This document shows positions 1-8,173 of a stretch of 64,000 bases of DNA, piece by piece; position 1 is the stretch's first letter, and each line of letters begins with the position of its first letter. A program made the position numbers and the translations under genes. Under the pieces are notes generated by a model. The model worked only from the letters and a program-made list of their open reading frames with translations. It was not told where the DNA came from and searched no databases. This DNA comes from AP-15 sp963775875 (GTDB lineage: Bacteria > Pseudomonadota > Alphaproteobacteria > ATCC43930 > CGMCC-115725), in assembly GCA_963775875.1 (NCBI GenBank), contig CAVZKP010000016.1:1-64000 (forward strand), written 5' to 3'.

Positions 1-129
1 GCGCAAACGTGAAGTGCGGTCGTGTCCGCTATATGGTCGCTATCGGTGGAAAAGCAGGCTCTGAGCAAGCCGCACTGCTTGAGCTCCCGTAACCGGAACG
101 CCAAATCTTCGTCGCAGGGCACGACCGGA

Positions 130-1149
130 TCATCCCACAACGGCGAAAGCGAAAGCGCTGGGCGCCGCCCCGACGACGATGGGTGTCCCGGGATGGTTGT
201 TTGAGGTGCGGATCGGGGTGAGCAGGTTGGTACCTCCGGTCACGTAGAGCGTCTTGCCGTTCGGAGTTATGGCGAGGGTGAACGGCTGATGCGGGGCCGG
301 AATGGGAACGCCCGCCGTGTTGGTAGCCACCCGGATCGGCGTCACTGTGTCGCCACCAGAGTTGAGGACGTAGAGCGTCCGTCCATTGGGTGTGACGGCC
401 ATATCGAAGGGCTGGTGGCCCACTGGGATTGAGGGTAGGGCCGTGTTGGTGGCGGTGCGGATGGGTGTGACGGTGTCGCCGTCTCGGTTGGAGACGTAGG
501 CCGTCTTGCCATTCGGGGTGACGACGATGGCGGCAGGGGTTTTGCCGACCGGAATTGGCGGCCCTGCCGTGTTGGTCGGCACGTGGATCGGCGTCACGGT
601 GGCATCGTTGAGATTGCCGACGTAGAGCGTCTTGCCATCGGGGGTGATGGCGGCGGAGTTCGGGAACCCGCCGACCGGGATGGGCGGCCTGGCGGTGTTG
701 GTCGACACCCGGATCGGGGTGACGGTGTTGTCAGCAGCATTTACGGTGTAGACGGTCCTGCCATCCGGTGTGATCACCATGCGGGCTGGCTGGTTGCCAA
801 CCGGAATGTCGGCGAGTGGGCTATTGGTCGAGACGCGGATCGGCGTCACCGAGTTGGCGTTGCCAACGTAGACGGTCCTACCGTTGGGTGTCACGACCAT
901 GGCGAAGGGCTCGTCGCCCACCGGAATTGGCGGGAGGGCCGTGTTGGTGGCCGTGCGGATCGGGATCACCGCTTTGAGGCTGATGATGGGAACGTAGACG
1001 GTCTTCCCATTGGGCGTCACCGCGATCGACTGCCCTCCTTTCGCCAACACGATGGGTGAGCCGGCGGTATGGGTGACTGTATCCACCGGCGTCACCACGG
1101 TGGGACCACCACCTGAGCCGGATACCACGTAAGCGATCACTACGCCCAT
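130..1149 (-). CDS. YVTN-family seven-bladed beta-propeller protein
   Basis: A 339-residue protein built almost entirely of about seven repeats of roughly 43 residues. Each repeat carries a TPxGxTxYVxN core followed by a TPI-R-x-x-TNT-A-x-PPIPVG linker, the hallmark of YVTN/lactonase-like beta-propellers; seven copies fit one closed propeller. The start is supported by a very strong Shine-Dalgarno (TAAGGAGG, read on the minus strand) just upstream. I see no clear signal peptide and no catalytic motif, so enzymatic activity cannot be claimed; a binding or scaffold role is a guess. It stands alone, with no operon partner in the window. Confidence 0.85.
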   Translation of the reverse strand: MGVVIAYVVSGSGGGPTVVTPVDTVTHTAGSPIVLAKGGQSIAVTPNGKTVYVPIISLKAVIPIRTATNTALPPIPVGDEPFAMVVTPNGRTVYVGNANSVTPIRVSTNSPLADIPVGNQPARMVITPDGRTVYTVNAADNTVTPIRVSTNTARPPIPVGGFPNSAAITPDGKTLYVGNLNDATVTPIHVPTNTAGPPIPVGKTPAAIVVTPNGKTAYVSNRDGDTVTPIRTATNTALPSIPVGHQPFDMAVTPNGRTLYVLNSGGDTVTPIRVATNTAGVPIPAPHQPFTLAITPNGKTLYVTGGTNLLTPIRTSNNHPGTPIVVGAAPSAFAFAVVG

Positions 1150-1859
1150 CCAAACCTCCTTAGCGCCGCCTTTCGGAAGGTCGCGCCATGCCCCCCTTGA
1201 TCACGGTTCAAATAGAAAAATAAACGCCTTTTTCGTCAGTCGACTTTGCAACCATAAATCATAAATTGCCCATCTCCATATGCCAGAAACTATGGTCTGG
1301 CGCGGAGTTGTCAACTTGGGCACAGGACGCATTGGTTAAAGGCTACGGCGTCGGCGCTGCGCTTGCCGGCAGGACTTCTGCCTTATCGCAACCAGAAAGG
1401 AATGAAGATAGAAATCTGATAACCTGAAACCGTCGCCTGAGCGCCCGGTTTGCGCATGACGGCTCAAATTCCGGACGGGTTAATGTCCGATGCTGGCGCT
1501 ACTTCGAAGTGTCTTAGTGTGCTCCGCACTTCCGGTTGTTGAGGTACACCGGACCGGTCCGACACAGGTGCGGAACGTCGAAAATGACCCTTACCGGACA
1601 TCCAAACGATCGAAGGCTCTTCACAGCGCACCCCAGAAACGGTTAATGCCTCCGTAAATCGCCCCGCCTAAGCACCCGGCAGTACGCCCACACCGTGGAT
1701 TTCCTCCTGTGTCGAGGAAAACATACGGCTTGTTCTGTGACGGAGTTAACAGCCCAGGCTGACAGCCGTAATCGACGACCGGTGGTGGATGCTGGCCGGG
1801 GGCATATTGAATACGAAAGCCTACAAGGCGAATGTACGCTCGCGGCTTCTCCACACGTG
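1150..1859. other. No recognisable gene
   Basis: About 700 bases holding the upstream region and ribosome binding site of the beta-propeller gene. Short open frames on both strands lack ribosome binding sites and family resemblance. I see no RNA gene or repeat. Confidence 0.5.
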
Positions 1860-2228
1860 TTAATGCAGTGTTGTGCTGGCATGCTCCAGCGACATTGTGT
1901 AGAGCCTGCCCAAGAACTCGTGGATATCGGCAAGTTCCTCGTGAGTGTCAGGGGTTGACGCCCCACTCGCTTCCAGCTGTTCAAGCTCCGCAAGCCGCTC
2001 GCGAAGAGTTTCGATAATTCCCTTGGAAGCGACCGAGATATACAAGTCCATCGTCGCCTCCACCCCATCAAGGCTTAAGTCGGCCATCCGCTCACGAGTT
2101 TCAACAGGATTTTCGAGCGCATGGTTGCAACACGCCACATTGAACGCATCACTCAAATGGGCGATTTTGATTAGCGCCGCCATGTAGCGACGTTGAAGCC
2201 ATTTGCGTGTGGTTGCGCGACGCTGCAT
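1860..2228 (-). CDS. Hypothetical protein, helical, possibly frameshifted from the gene upstream
   Basis: An open frame of about 122 residues from the chosen ATG, rich in Leu, Glu and Ala, with an amphipathic C-terminal half (T-L-R-E-R-L-A-E-L-E-Q-L-E-A region) that looks like a real helical protein. No family is recognised. The ATG at 2228 has only a weak purine stretch (GAGAAA) upstream; a later Met at 2183 is also possible. The frame upstream (2149-2355) has a good start but loses protein-like character where this one gains it, so the two may be one gene with a one-base shift near 2240-2260. Confidence 0.45.
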   Translation of the reverse strand: MQRRATTRKWLQRRYMAALIKIAHLSDAFNVACCNHALENPVETRERMADLSLDGVEATMDLYISVASKGIIETLRERLAELEQLEASGASTPDTHEELADIHEFLGRLYTMSLEHASTTLH

Positions 2229-2355
2229 GCCGCTTTTCTCGCGACCGGGGTATCGTTCGCCCAGGGTACACGGTATCCAGAACAAGCTCGTCGGCCGTCT
2301 TGGCTGCACCTTGCTCGCCACGCTTGAGAATTTTACGGATTTTCCGTGCTTTCAT
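2149..2355 (-). CDS. Small basic hypothetical protein (possible 5' part of a frameshifted gene)
   Basis: A 68-residue frame beginning with a Lys/Arg-rich stretch (MKARKIRKILKRGEQ) that looks genuinely coding for about 32 residues. Its last half is Ser/Arg/Asn-rich and less convincing. It overlaps the 3' end of the small gene at 2333-2503 by 23 bases in another frame, which suggests translational coupling. It may continue into the frame ending at 1860 if a one-base indel is present. Confidence 0.35.
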   Translation of the reverse strand: MKARKIRKILKRGEQGAAKTADELVLDTVYPGRTIPRSREKRHAASRNHTQMASTSLHGGANQNRPFE

Positions 2356-2503
2356 GGGATCCGCGAGCTCCCAAATATTCGAGCCAAAGCCTGGTCACTT
2401 CGAGCCGGTGCGCCTCAAGGGCGACTATTGCGGCTCGCCATGCATCCCTCGCCGCCAGCCATGCATCTCTCGCGGCGCGGATCCGCTCAGGCGTCCCAGT
2501 CAT
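2333..2503 (-). CDS. Small Ala/Arg-rich helical protein
   Basis: A 56-residue protein starting at the ATG at 2503, which follows a GGGGAGGGGAG ribosome binding site on the minus strand. It contains a short internal duplication (A-R-D-A-W-L-A followed by A-R-D-A-W-R-A) and is predicted by eye to be one long helix with periodic Trp and Leu. A longer in-frame extension to 2593 lacks a binding site. It is the first of two or three small overlapping minus-strand genes. Function unknown. Confidence 0.45.
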   Translation of the reverse strand: MTGTPERIRAARDAWLAARDAWRAAIVALEAHRLEVTRLWLEYLGARGSHESTENP

Positions 2504-2645
2504 AGATCTCCCCTCCCCGCGAACTATCGAAACGCATTGCCTTGGCTGACGCGAACCAACCCACAATTCCAATTTACCAGGATCGGAGCCCAAGGTGTCA
2601 GGCAGGGCTTTGGCGGCGAGATTTGTTAGTGTCTAACGCTGGACC

Positions 2646-2661
2646 GGCATTGTCACATTAA
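2646..2661. repeat. IS6 left terminal inverted repeat
   Basis: GGCATTGTCACATTAA, perfectly complementary to 3466-3481; the GGCA-TTGTCA start is typical of IS6-family ends. Confidence 0.9.
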
Positions 2662-2703
2662 TCGGGACTGGTGCGCCGGGCGAATGCAGGCCAAGATGGC
2701 AGA

Positions 2704-3414
2704 ATGAAAACATCTCCCGACCCACAGTATCGTCACCGCTTTCCAGTTGAGATCATCAGCCATGCCGTCTGGCTGTACCACGTCTTCAGTTTGAGCTTGC
2801 GGGACGTCGAACTCATCCTGGCGCAACGAGGCGTGTTCGTCTCTTACGAAACGGTCCGTCGCTGGTGCGAGAAGTTCGGCGAGAGTTTCGCGCACAATCT
2901 GCGTCGGCGGCGTCCCCGACCGGGCGACAAGTGGCACTTGGATGAGGTCTTCATCCGCATCCGGGGCGAACTTCATTATCTGTGGCGCGCGGTGGACCAG
3001 AATGGAGTTGTGCTCGATGTTCTGGTTCAGAAACGGCGTGACGGCAAAGCCGCCAAACGTTTCTTCAAGCGATTGCTGAAGGGGTTGCAGTATGTACCAC
3101 GTGTGATCGTGACCGACAAATTGAAAAGCTACGCCGTGGCCAAGCGCGCCATGTTGCCGACTATCGAGCACCGGCAGAGCCGCTATCTCAACAACCGCGT
3201 CGAGAATTCACACCGACCGACCCGACGGCGAGAACGGCAGATGCAAAGATTCAAATCATCTCGGCAGGCGCAACGGTTCCTCTCCGCCCATGCCTTCATC
3301 CATGGCCACTTCCATCCGCGACGGCATCTAATGAAGGCCAGCGAATATCGCGTGGCGCGCGCAAAGGCTTTCAAAATCTGGACGCAGGAGACTCGCGCAA
3401 AAGAGGCAGCGTAA
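2704..3414 (+). CDS. IS6-family DDE transposase
   Basis: A 236-residue transposase, full length for IS6 (IS26-like) enzymes. The DDE residues are visible: D in W-H-L-D-E-V-F, D in V-T-D-K-L-K-S-Y about 60 residues later, and E in N-R-V-E-N-S-H-R-P-T-R-R-R-E-R. The family N-terminal region (Y-R-H-R-F-P) and the C-terminal F-K-S-x-R-Q-A-Q-R-F-L-S-A-H motif are intact. I chose the Met at 2704 because family homology begins there; the longer frame from 2671 adds only unrelated residues. The enzyme should act on the perfect 16-base ends flanking it. Confidence 0.92.
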   Translation: MKTSPDPQYRHRFPVEIISHAVWLYHVFSLSLRDVELILAQRGVFVSYETVRRWCEKFGESFAHNLRRRRPRPGDKWHLDEVFIRIRGELHYLWRAVDQNGVVLDVLVQKRRDGKAAKRFFKRLLKGLQYVPRVIVTDKLKSYAVAKRAMLPTIEHRQSRYLNNRVENSHRPTRRRERQMQRFKSSRQAQRFLSAHAFIHGHFHPRRHLMKASEYRVARAKAFKIWTQETRAKEAA

Positions 3415-3465
3415 TCTGGAATCATTTGGTAAGCTGTTTCCGACCATCCGAGCACCACAGTTCAG

Positions 3466-3481
3466 TTAATGTGACAATGCC
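3466..3481. repeat. IS6 right terminal inverted repeat
   Basis: Perfect reverse complement of 2646-2661; it immediately abuts codons of the interrupted IS256-type transposase. Confidence 0.9.
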
Positions 3482-4017
3482 CTCCAGCGGCCGGTTCTGC
3501 CATTCGGCGATCTCCTCGAGGACAGCGTCCGTGACCGCACTGACGAGATCAGCGGAGACGTCGACCCCATAGAGATCGCGCAGATGACCCTGGATTTCGC
3601 GGACGCTCATGCCGCGCGCATACATCGAGACGATCTTCTCGTCGAAACCAGGAAATCGCCGCTGATATTTGGCGATCAGTTGCGGATCGAAGGTCGACAG
3701 TCGATCGCGCGGAACTTCAAGCTCGATCTTGGCGGTCTCGGTGAGAACCGATTTTCGGCCATAGCCGTTCCGGCTATTCGGGCGGCCGTCTTCCTCGCCG
3801 TTGTTGAGATGATGATCAATCTCGGCGTTCAAGGCTCGTTCGGCAAACGCCTTCTTCAACTCGTCGAGCAGCCCGTCCTTCGCAAAGGCTGTCTTCGGGT
3901 CGGCTCCCGCCAAAAGCTGATCAAGCAGCTCGTCGGAAATAGCCGGTTGCTTCCGTCTCGCCATACGATGTCTCCTTCTTTTCCATCGTTATGGCCCTCA
4001 CACGAAATTTCCGACAG
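3482..4017 (-). pseudogene. IS256-family transposase, N-terminal fragment with its IS end
   Basis: The minus-strand ATG at 3964, preceded by AGAAGGAGA, starts an IS256-type (Mutator-like) transposase: M-A-R-R-K-Q-P-A-I-S, then N-N-G-E-E-D-G-R-P-N-S-R-N-G-Y and F-D-E-K-I-V-S-M-Y-A-R-G-M. About 161 residues survive of the usual ~400. At E-W-Q-N-R-P-L-E the frame runs into the IS6 inverted repeat, so the IS6 insertion removed the C-terminal part and the other IS end. Sequence from about 3985 to 4017 (GGGCCAT and TGTCGG-AAATTTCGTGTGA read on the minus strand) looks like the surviving IS256 end. Confidence 0.85.
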
Positions 4018-5028
4018 ATCCTCGCCAATCATTCGGCAAGCCTGCCGATCGCTTACCGGCTCTATCTGCCGGAGACATGGGCAAATGATGCGGCACGGCG
4101 GAAAAAGACACATGTGCCGAAAGATATCAGGTTCAAAACCAAGCCGCAGATCGCGCTCGATCAGATCCGCGCAGCCCATGCGGAGGGTGTCGCCCCCGGT
4201 ATCGTCTTGGCCGATGCGGGCTATGGTGCAAACAGTGACTTCCGTGCCGGTGTCAGTGCTCTGAACCTGCCCTATGTCGTCGGCATCCAATCGACGCCCA
4301 GCGTGTGGCCGCCAGGTCAGGCGCCTTTGCCTCCCAAGCCGTGGAGTGGCCGCGGCCGACGCCCTTGCAATGTGCAGCGCGACGACGAACACAAGCCTGT
4401 CTCGGTCAAAGACTTGGCTCTGAGCTTAGGCAAAAAGGCATGGCGCAGCGTTACCTGGCGGGAGGGATCGAACGCGCCGCTTGCTTCCCGCTTCGCCACC
4501 GTTCGCGTGCACCTCGCCGCGCGGGACTACAAGCGAACCACACCGCATCCGGTCGAATGGCTGCTCGTCGAATGGCCGAAGGGAGAGGCGGCTCCCACAA
4601 AATACTGGCTTTCGACCTTGCCCGAGGACACGCCCCTCGCCACACTCGTCGATTATGCCAAACTGCGCTGGCGCATCGAACGTGATTACGAAGAGCTCAA
4701 AGGTGAACTCGGCTTGAGCCATTACGAAGGTCGAGGTTGGCGTGGCTTTCACCATCATGCCACGCTCTGCATCGCCGCTTACGGATTCTTGATCTCGGAA
4801 CGGGACGCGATTCCCCCCTCAGCCTCCCGGCGGCGCACGATGCCTCGCCTACCCGACGGTTATCGACCCCGAGGCGCCGCCGATCCGTCCCGAACGCCAC
4901 GTCGAAAACTCGATCGCGACGATCAGAAAACGCCTCACCGTCGCGCTCGCAAAATCCCTCGCGCGATGTCCATGCTGTCAGTCGACGCCCCGACGACCTG
5001 CAACCCGATTGCGTTTATGACACAGTAA
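4018..5028 (+). pseudogene. IS701-family transposase, 5'-truncated and frameshifted
   Basis: The plus-strand frame enters IS701-type (DDE_5, SRSO17-like) homology at A-N-H-S-A-S-L-P-I-A-Y-R-L-Y-L-P right after the IS256 end, so the first ~150 residues are missing. The middle is well preserved (L-A-D-A-G-Y-G, R-W-R-I-E-R-D-Y-E-E-L-K, R-G-W-R-G-F-H-H-H-A-T-L). Near 4800-4850 the frame shifts: the native-looking tail H-V-E-N-S-I-A-T-I-R-K-R-L through R-C-P-C-C lies in another frame. The element is therefore dead. Sequence around 5015-5040 probably holds its right end. Confidence 0.85.
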
Positions 5029-5089
5029 AATTAACCGTCAGTTTGCAGCACGCGACGCGAGGGCCTTGAGCTACGTCATAAGGAACAAA

Positions 5090-5446
5090 ATGGAGCCGCA
5101 GCGGATCACGAAACCCGAGGACGGCGCGTCGATCACAAAGTGGGCTAATCTCGAGGCTGAATATCGCAAGTCGAGAAAAGCGTTGCATGCCTTTCCTGAA
5201 ACGGCGAAGATCAGGAGCTCTTCGGAACCGGCCAAATTGGAGCTTCCGGTGATCCGTACCTCGAAACAACGCTATCGTGCTCTACAGAAATGGAGCGAGA
5301 AGGGCCTGATCGTGATCGCTCCGAATGATAATGGATGCCCGCTGGCCGTTATCGTCACGCCGCTTGAGGGTCTCACCGCCGGTCAAGCGAAATCCAGTCC
5401 GGCCAAAGTGAGGGCGAAAATTCACAAGGCGCTCGCGCCAGCGTGA
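5090..5446 (+). CDS. Hypothetical protein
   Basis: A 118-residue protein starting at the ATG at 5090, chosen over 5066 because AAGGA lies six bases before it. The middle reads as a folded segment (Q-R-Y-R-A-L-Q-K-W-S-E-K-G-L-I-V-I-A) with a hydrophobic V-I-V-T-P-L-E strand, and the tail is Lys/Ala-rich. No family is recognised. It lies just downstream of the IS701 remnant, between transposon debris, so it may be cargo or a leftover of a displaced locus. Confidence 0.5.
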   Translation: MEPQRITKPEDGASITKWANLEAEYRKSRKALHAFPETAKIRSSSEPAKLELPVIRTSKQRYRALQKWSEKGLIVIAPNDNGCPLAVIVTPLEGLTAGQAKSSPAKVRAKIHKALAPA

Positions 5447-5498
5447 ATTTCGGTTAGCCGTCGCCAGCGAGCGTCGCCCATGCGCACCGCGCCGTTGC

Positions 5499-5894
5499 TT
5501 ACTGTGCCGTCGCGGACAAAATCGTAGGTGTTGTCTTCGTCAGATGCCGCTGAAATTCGTCGAGAAAGCCGGGCCAGTCCGGTTCAAGGCGATGCGCTTC
5601 GAAATAGCGAAGCGGGAATGAGAACCCGTGGTCGATCCCGACCAGCGTGGCGACATCCTCGGCGAGCCGTTCGACCAGCCAGCCGGCGACCCCCTTTCGC
5701 GTCCAGGATGTTCGAGGGGATGGTGGCGGCAGGATCTTGACCGGCGCCGCCTCTGCCTTCAGCCAGTTAAGCAGCCTCTGATCCGAAAGACCCAACGTCT
5801 TGGCCACCGAGGAGACCGTTTGCCCTCCCCGCACAAGCCGCACCGCCTCCTGCTTGAACTCCAGCGTGTACCCCGCCCAAACCAATCCTGTCAT
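5499..5894 (-). pseudogene. Chimeric ORF: IS3-type OrfA N-terminus joined to a fragment of another gene
   Basis: The first ~45 residues, from the ATG at 5894 (preceded by GGAGGGTTTCAG), are an IS3/IS66-type OrfA helix-turn-helix: Y-T-L-E-F-K-Q-E-A-V-R-L-V then V-A-K-T-L-G-L-S-D-Q-R-L. After about residue 60 the character changes to T-R-K-G-V-A-G-W-L-V-E-R-L and G-I-D-H-G-F-S-F-P-L-R-Y-F-E, which I associate with a conserved non-transposase protein (DUF429-like). The two parts do not belong together, so this is a deletion or insertion junction. Sequence between 5895 and 5960 (including CCCCGAAAAAACGTCCCCC on the minus strand) is probably the IS3-type end. Confidence 0.7.
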
Positions 5895-5960
5895 CTGAAA
5901 CCCTCCAAAGCCGATACTACTCAATGAGTTCTTGGGGGACGTTTTTTCGGGGCAAGATCA

Positions 5961-6025
5961 ATCCGGCCTAAATCGCTGAACACGATTGAGTGCACATGAT
6001 GATTTTCACACTGATTTGTGAAGCA
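5961..6025. repeat. Hairpin-forming direct repeat, copy 1
   Basis: Positions 5961-5981 are identical to 7909-7929, and similarity continues through TGCACA and the CACTGA-TT segment for about 60 bases. Inside lies a near-perfect inverted repeat: CTAAATCG (5968-5975), a 7-base loop, then CGATTGAG (5983-5990), with one mismatch. It starts exactly at the end of the IS3-type remnant. The pair flanks the HUH Rep-like gene. Confidence 0.7.
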
Positions 6026-6200
6026 TATTTTTCTCCTATGAGCAGCTCATGTCGACAGCGCCCGTTGTAGGTCGAAATGCATTTAATGGCTTATCGCGTC
6101 CAAGGTCACCCTTGCTTTCTCAAAGGCGACGCATGTACCCGCTCTTATCGCCACCGCATGGTCACGAACCAGAAACATATCGATATGCTTTGATCTCGTT

Positions 6201-6398
6201 CTAGCTCGACGAATTGGTAAATTCGACATGCCGATTTTCGGCGTCCGGTTTGCGAATTTTGAAATGACGCGCCTTCCATGCTAGCTCCGCAGCCTCGGTT
6301 GCTAAACGATCTTGGAAGCTCTTCTTTTCGACTCCCCAAAAAAATAGTGTGGGTCCGATACAGTATTTGAGGAAGCGACCTGCCTGCGCGCTTTCCAA
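6201..6398 (-). CDS. Possible small hypothetical protein
   Basis: A 65-residue frame whose sequence (F-L-K-Y-C-I-G-P-T-L-F-F-W-G-V then R-L-A-T-E-A-A-E-L-A-W-K-A-R) looks more protein-like than the competing frame. The start would be TTG with a GGTGAGAG purine run too close upstream, so initiation is doubtful. It lies in the AT-rich segment between the hairpin repeats. No family is recognised. Confidence 0.25.
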   Translation of the reverse strand: MESAQAGRFLKYCIGPTLFFWGVEKKSFQDRLATEAAELAWKARHFKIRKPDAENRHVEFTNSSS

Positions 6399-6761
6399 CT
6401 CTCACCAATGACCACATGAAAACCTCCAGAAAAGGCTGAATTGTCAGACGCATTTTTTGATGTGTCGATGCAGCTAATTTACGGAAGTTTTTGAACGATT
6501 CTCAGGTGAGTTATTTGAAATTTCTAACACTCGCCGCAACACTAAGGATAGCGGTCGCAGTTCCATCAAGAACCATAGCGCACAAATGCATTTCTTTCGA
6601 ATTCTCTAGCGCCTGGCTGCCGCGCTATTTTGATGCTGCAATGGAAATTCGATAGTGCAGGACTTCTAAAAAAAGGCGGTTTTGATGCCTCAAAGAAACC
6701 GAAAGACGCGTCCTTTACACTCGTAAATCGCGCAATTCGAATACTGTAAAATACTAATTCA

Positions 6762-7073
6762 CTAATGCCGAACCACGGTGATTGCAGCTTCGATTTTCGT
6801 CGCTACATGAGTGGGAAACGGTGCAGGCCTGTCGTTAGAGGTGAATCTGGTTTGTATGTCTATCATACATTGGAAATTTGTCCTTGAATCAATGAATCCA
6901 TTAAATCGATGCAACAGTGTCATGGATAACAATTTAATACCAGGGAATGCCGGAAACAGGAAACCCCTGACAATTCGGATAATCCCATGAACAAGATTTG
7001 GAAATTCCATGCGCGTTACGAAGCCACCAAAAATCAATTTTTTGAGAAGCCTATGATCAATAATTTCACTCAC
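6762..7073 (-). CDS. Possible hypothetical protein in the HUH segment
   Basis: A 103-residue frame starting at GTG with hydrophobic stretches (L-V-H-G-I-I-R-I-V-R-G-F-L-F-P-A-F). No Shine-Dalgarno is visible and no family is recognised. It is divergent from the HUH Rep-like gene and separated by about 150 bases of AT-rich DNA. It may be non-coding. Confidence 0.25.
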   Translation of the reverse strand: MSEIIDHRLLKKLIFGGFVTRMEFPNLVHGIIRIVRGFLFPAFPGIKLLSMTLLHRFNGFIDSRTNFQCMIDIQTRFTSNDRPAPFPTHVATKIEAAITVVRH

Positions 7074-7226
7074 AAAAATTAAATGACGACTTTAGCTCGC
7101 AAATTGCTTTTTTAATTTCCAGGCACAATTCAGAGCCCGAAACTTCAATACTGTAAAGAACTAGCGCATGAACATAGTGTGCATGCCGCCATCAAGGCGC
7201 GACGTAACCATTGTGAGAAAAAAGCA

Positions 7227-7712
7227 ATGAATACAGACCTTCAGTCCCAACCCGTGAATATCGACAAGGTCCTTCGCCGCGAACTTAAAAACTGGTTTGG
7301 CTCGCTTGAGCCGCAGCTGTTCGTCACGCACAATTTCGGGTATCGCGTTTCACCGGAGACCGGTGAGCGATCGTTGAGGCGATTCTATAATCGGCTGCAG
7401 GGTCAGGTACACGGTCGAAATTGGAATAAGCGCGAGACTGATCTGCCAATGGTCGCGGTTGGCCTCTGGGAGCACCTTGACTCCAATCGACATTGTCACG
7501 TGATTATTTCAGCTTCCGACGACGAAAGCACTTGGTTGCTCGGGGAGGGCAAAAAAAGCTCGTTGTGGCTGCAGCCACGAGGCCAATTCGATGTCAGCGA
7601 AATCGAGTTGTTGCCGAAGGTAATTTCCTACATCACGAAGGAGATTTACAAGCCGGACTCACAAGATCAGCTATTTATCTACCAAGCGCCGCTTTCGAAT
7701 TCGCTCCCCTAG
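7227..7712 (+). CDS. Rolling-circle HUH endonuclease (Rep-like)
   Basis: A 161-residue protein carrying the three marks of single-tyrosine HUH Rep proteins in order: a strand ending F-V-T-H-N-F (motif 1), a metal-binding H-C-H-V-I-I about 80 residues later (motif 2), and V-I-S-Y-I-T-K-E near residue 140 (motif 3, YxxK with the nicking tyrosine). Such proteins nick one strand at a hairpin origin to start rolling-circle replication or transposition. The ATG at 7227 has only a weak purine run upstream. The gene sits between two copies of a hairpin-forming repeat in AT-rich DNA and close to a ribbon-helix-helix gene, as in small rolling-circle plasmids. No helicase domain is present. Confidence 0.65.
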   Translation: MNTDLQSQPVNIDKVLRRELKNWFGSLEPQLFVTHNFGYRVSPETGERSLRRFYNRLQGQVHGRNWNKRETDLPMVAVGLWEHLDSNRHCHVIISASDDESTWLLGEGKKSSLWLQPRGQFDVSEIELLPKVISYITKEIYKPDSQDQLFIYQAPLSNSLP

Positions 7713-7908
7713 GATTAATTACGCCTCTTGCGGCTATAGAAGACTTATAGGACTTTCAAGACGGAGCCCGACGTGACATTGACCCAATCGCCACGTCGGG
7801 CGGTCTGTGTATTTGAAAAATAGGCTCTCCATTGGATTTTGACATATAAATTTGTGGTTTGTGACCCCATTTTGGTCGTGTCATGGGCACGGCGCTTGCT
7901 CGTCCAGA

Positions 7909-7973
7909 ATCCGGCCTAAATCGCTGAACGACGATTTAGTGCACACTAAGAATTTCGCACTGAATTACAAATG
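7909..7973. repeat. Hairpin-forming direct repeat, copy 2
   Basis: Second copy of the 5961 repeat. It contains a perfect 8-base stem: CTAAATCG (7916-7923), loop CTGAACGA (7924-7931), CGATTTAG (7932-7939), followed by TGCACA as in copy 1. Position and form suit a nick site or element end for the adjacent HUH protein; that role is inferred. Confidence 0.7.
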
Positions 7974-8173
7974 CTGATAAAATACTACAATGAATTTGTC
8001 TTGTAAGGATTTCATGACTTTCAAACAATACTTAATAACTCACGGTCCTCAGATTCGCACATGTGCGGGACTCGTCCTCCACGAGCTTTTTTATACGTGC
8101 TTTTAGCGACGGAACGATCCAAACGATTGCACCTATTAAGTCTTATATTTCTTTTTCAATTTAATTTTCCCCT

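Larger units (their letters stand above)
2646..3481 (+). mobile_element. IS6-family insertion sequence, complete
   Basis: An 836-base element bounded by perfect 16-base terminal inverted repeats (GGCATTGTCACATTAA at the left, its complement at the right) enclosing a full IS6-type transposase gene. The flanking eight bases (GCTGGACC left, CTCCAGCG right) do not match, so no target duplication survives, pointing to a rearrangement or adjacent deletion after insertion. The right end sits inside an IS256-type transposase gene. Confidence 0.9.

Noticed and set aside
3..92. Open frame from the window edge ending at 92
   Set aside because: Thirty codons only; it resembles common intergenic repeat remnants of Rhizobiales and gives no family, so no gene is called.
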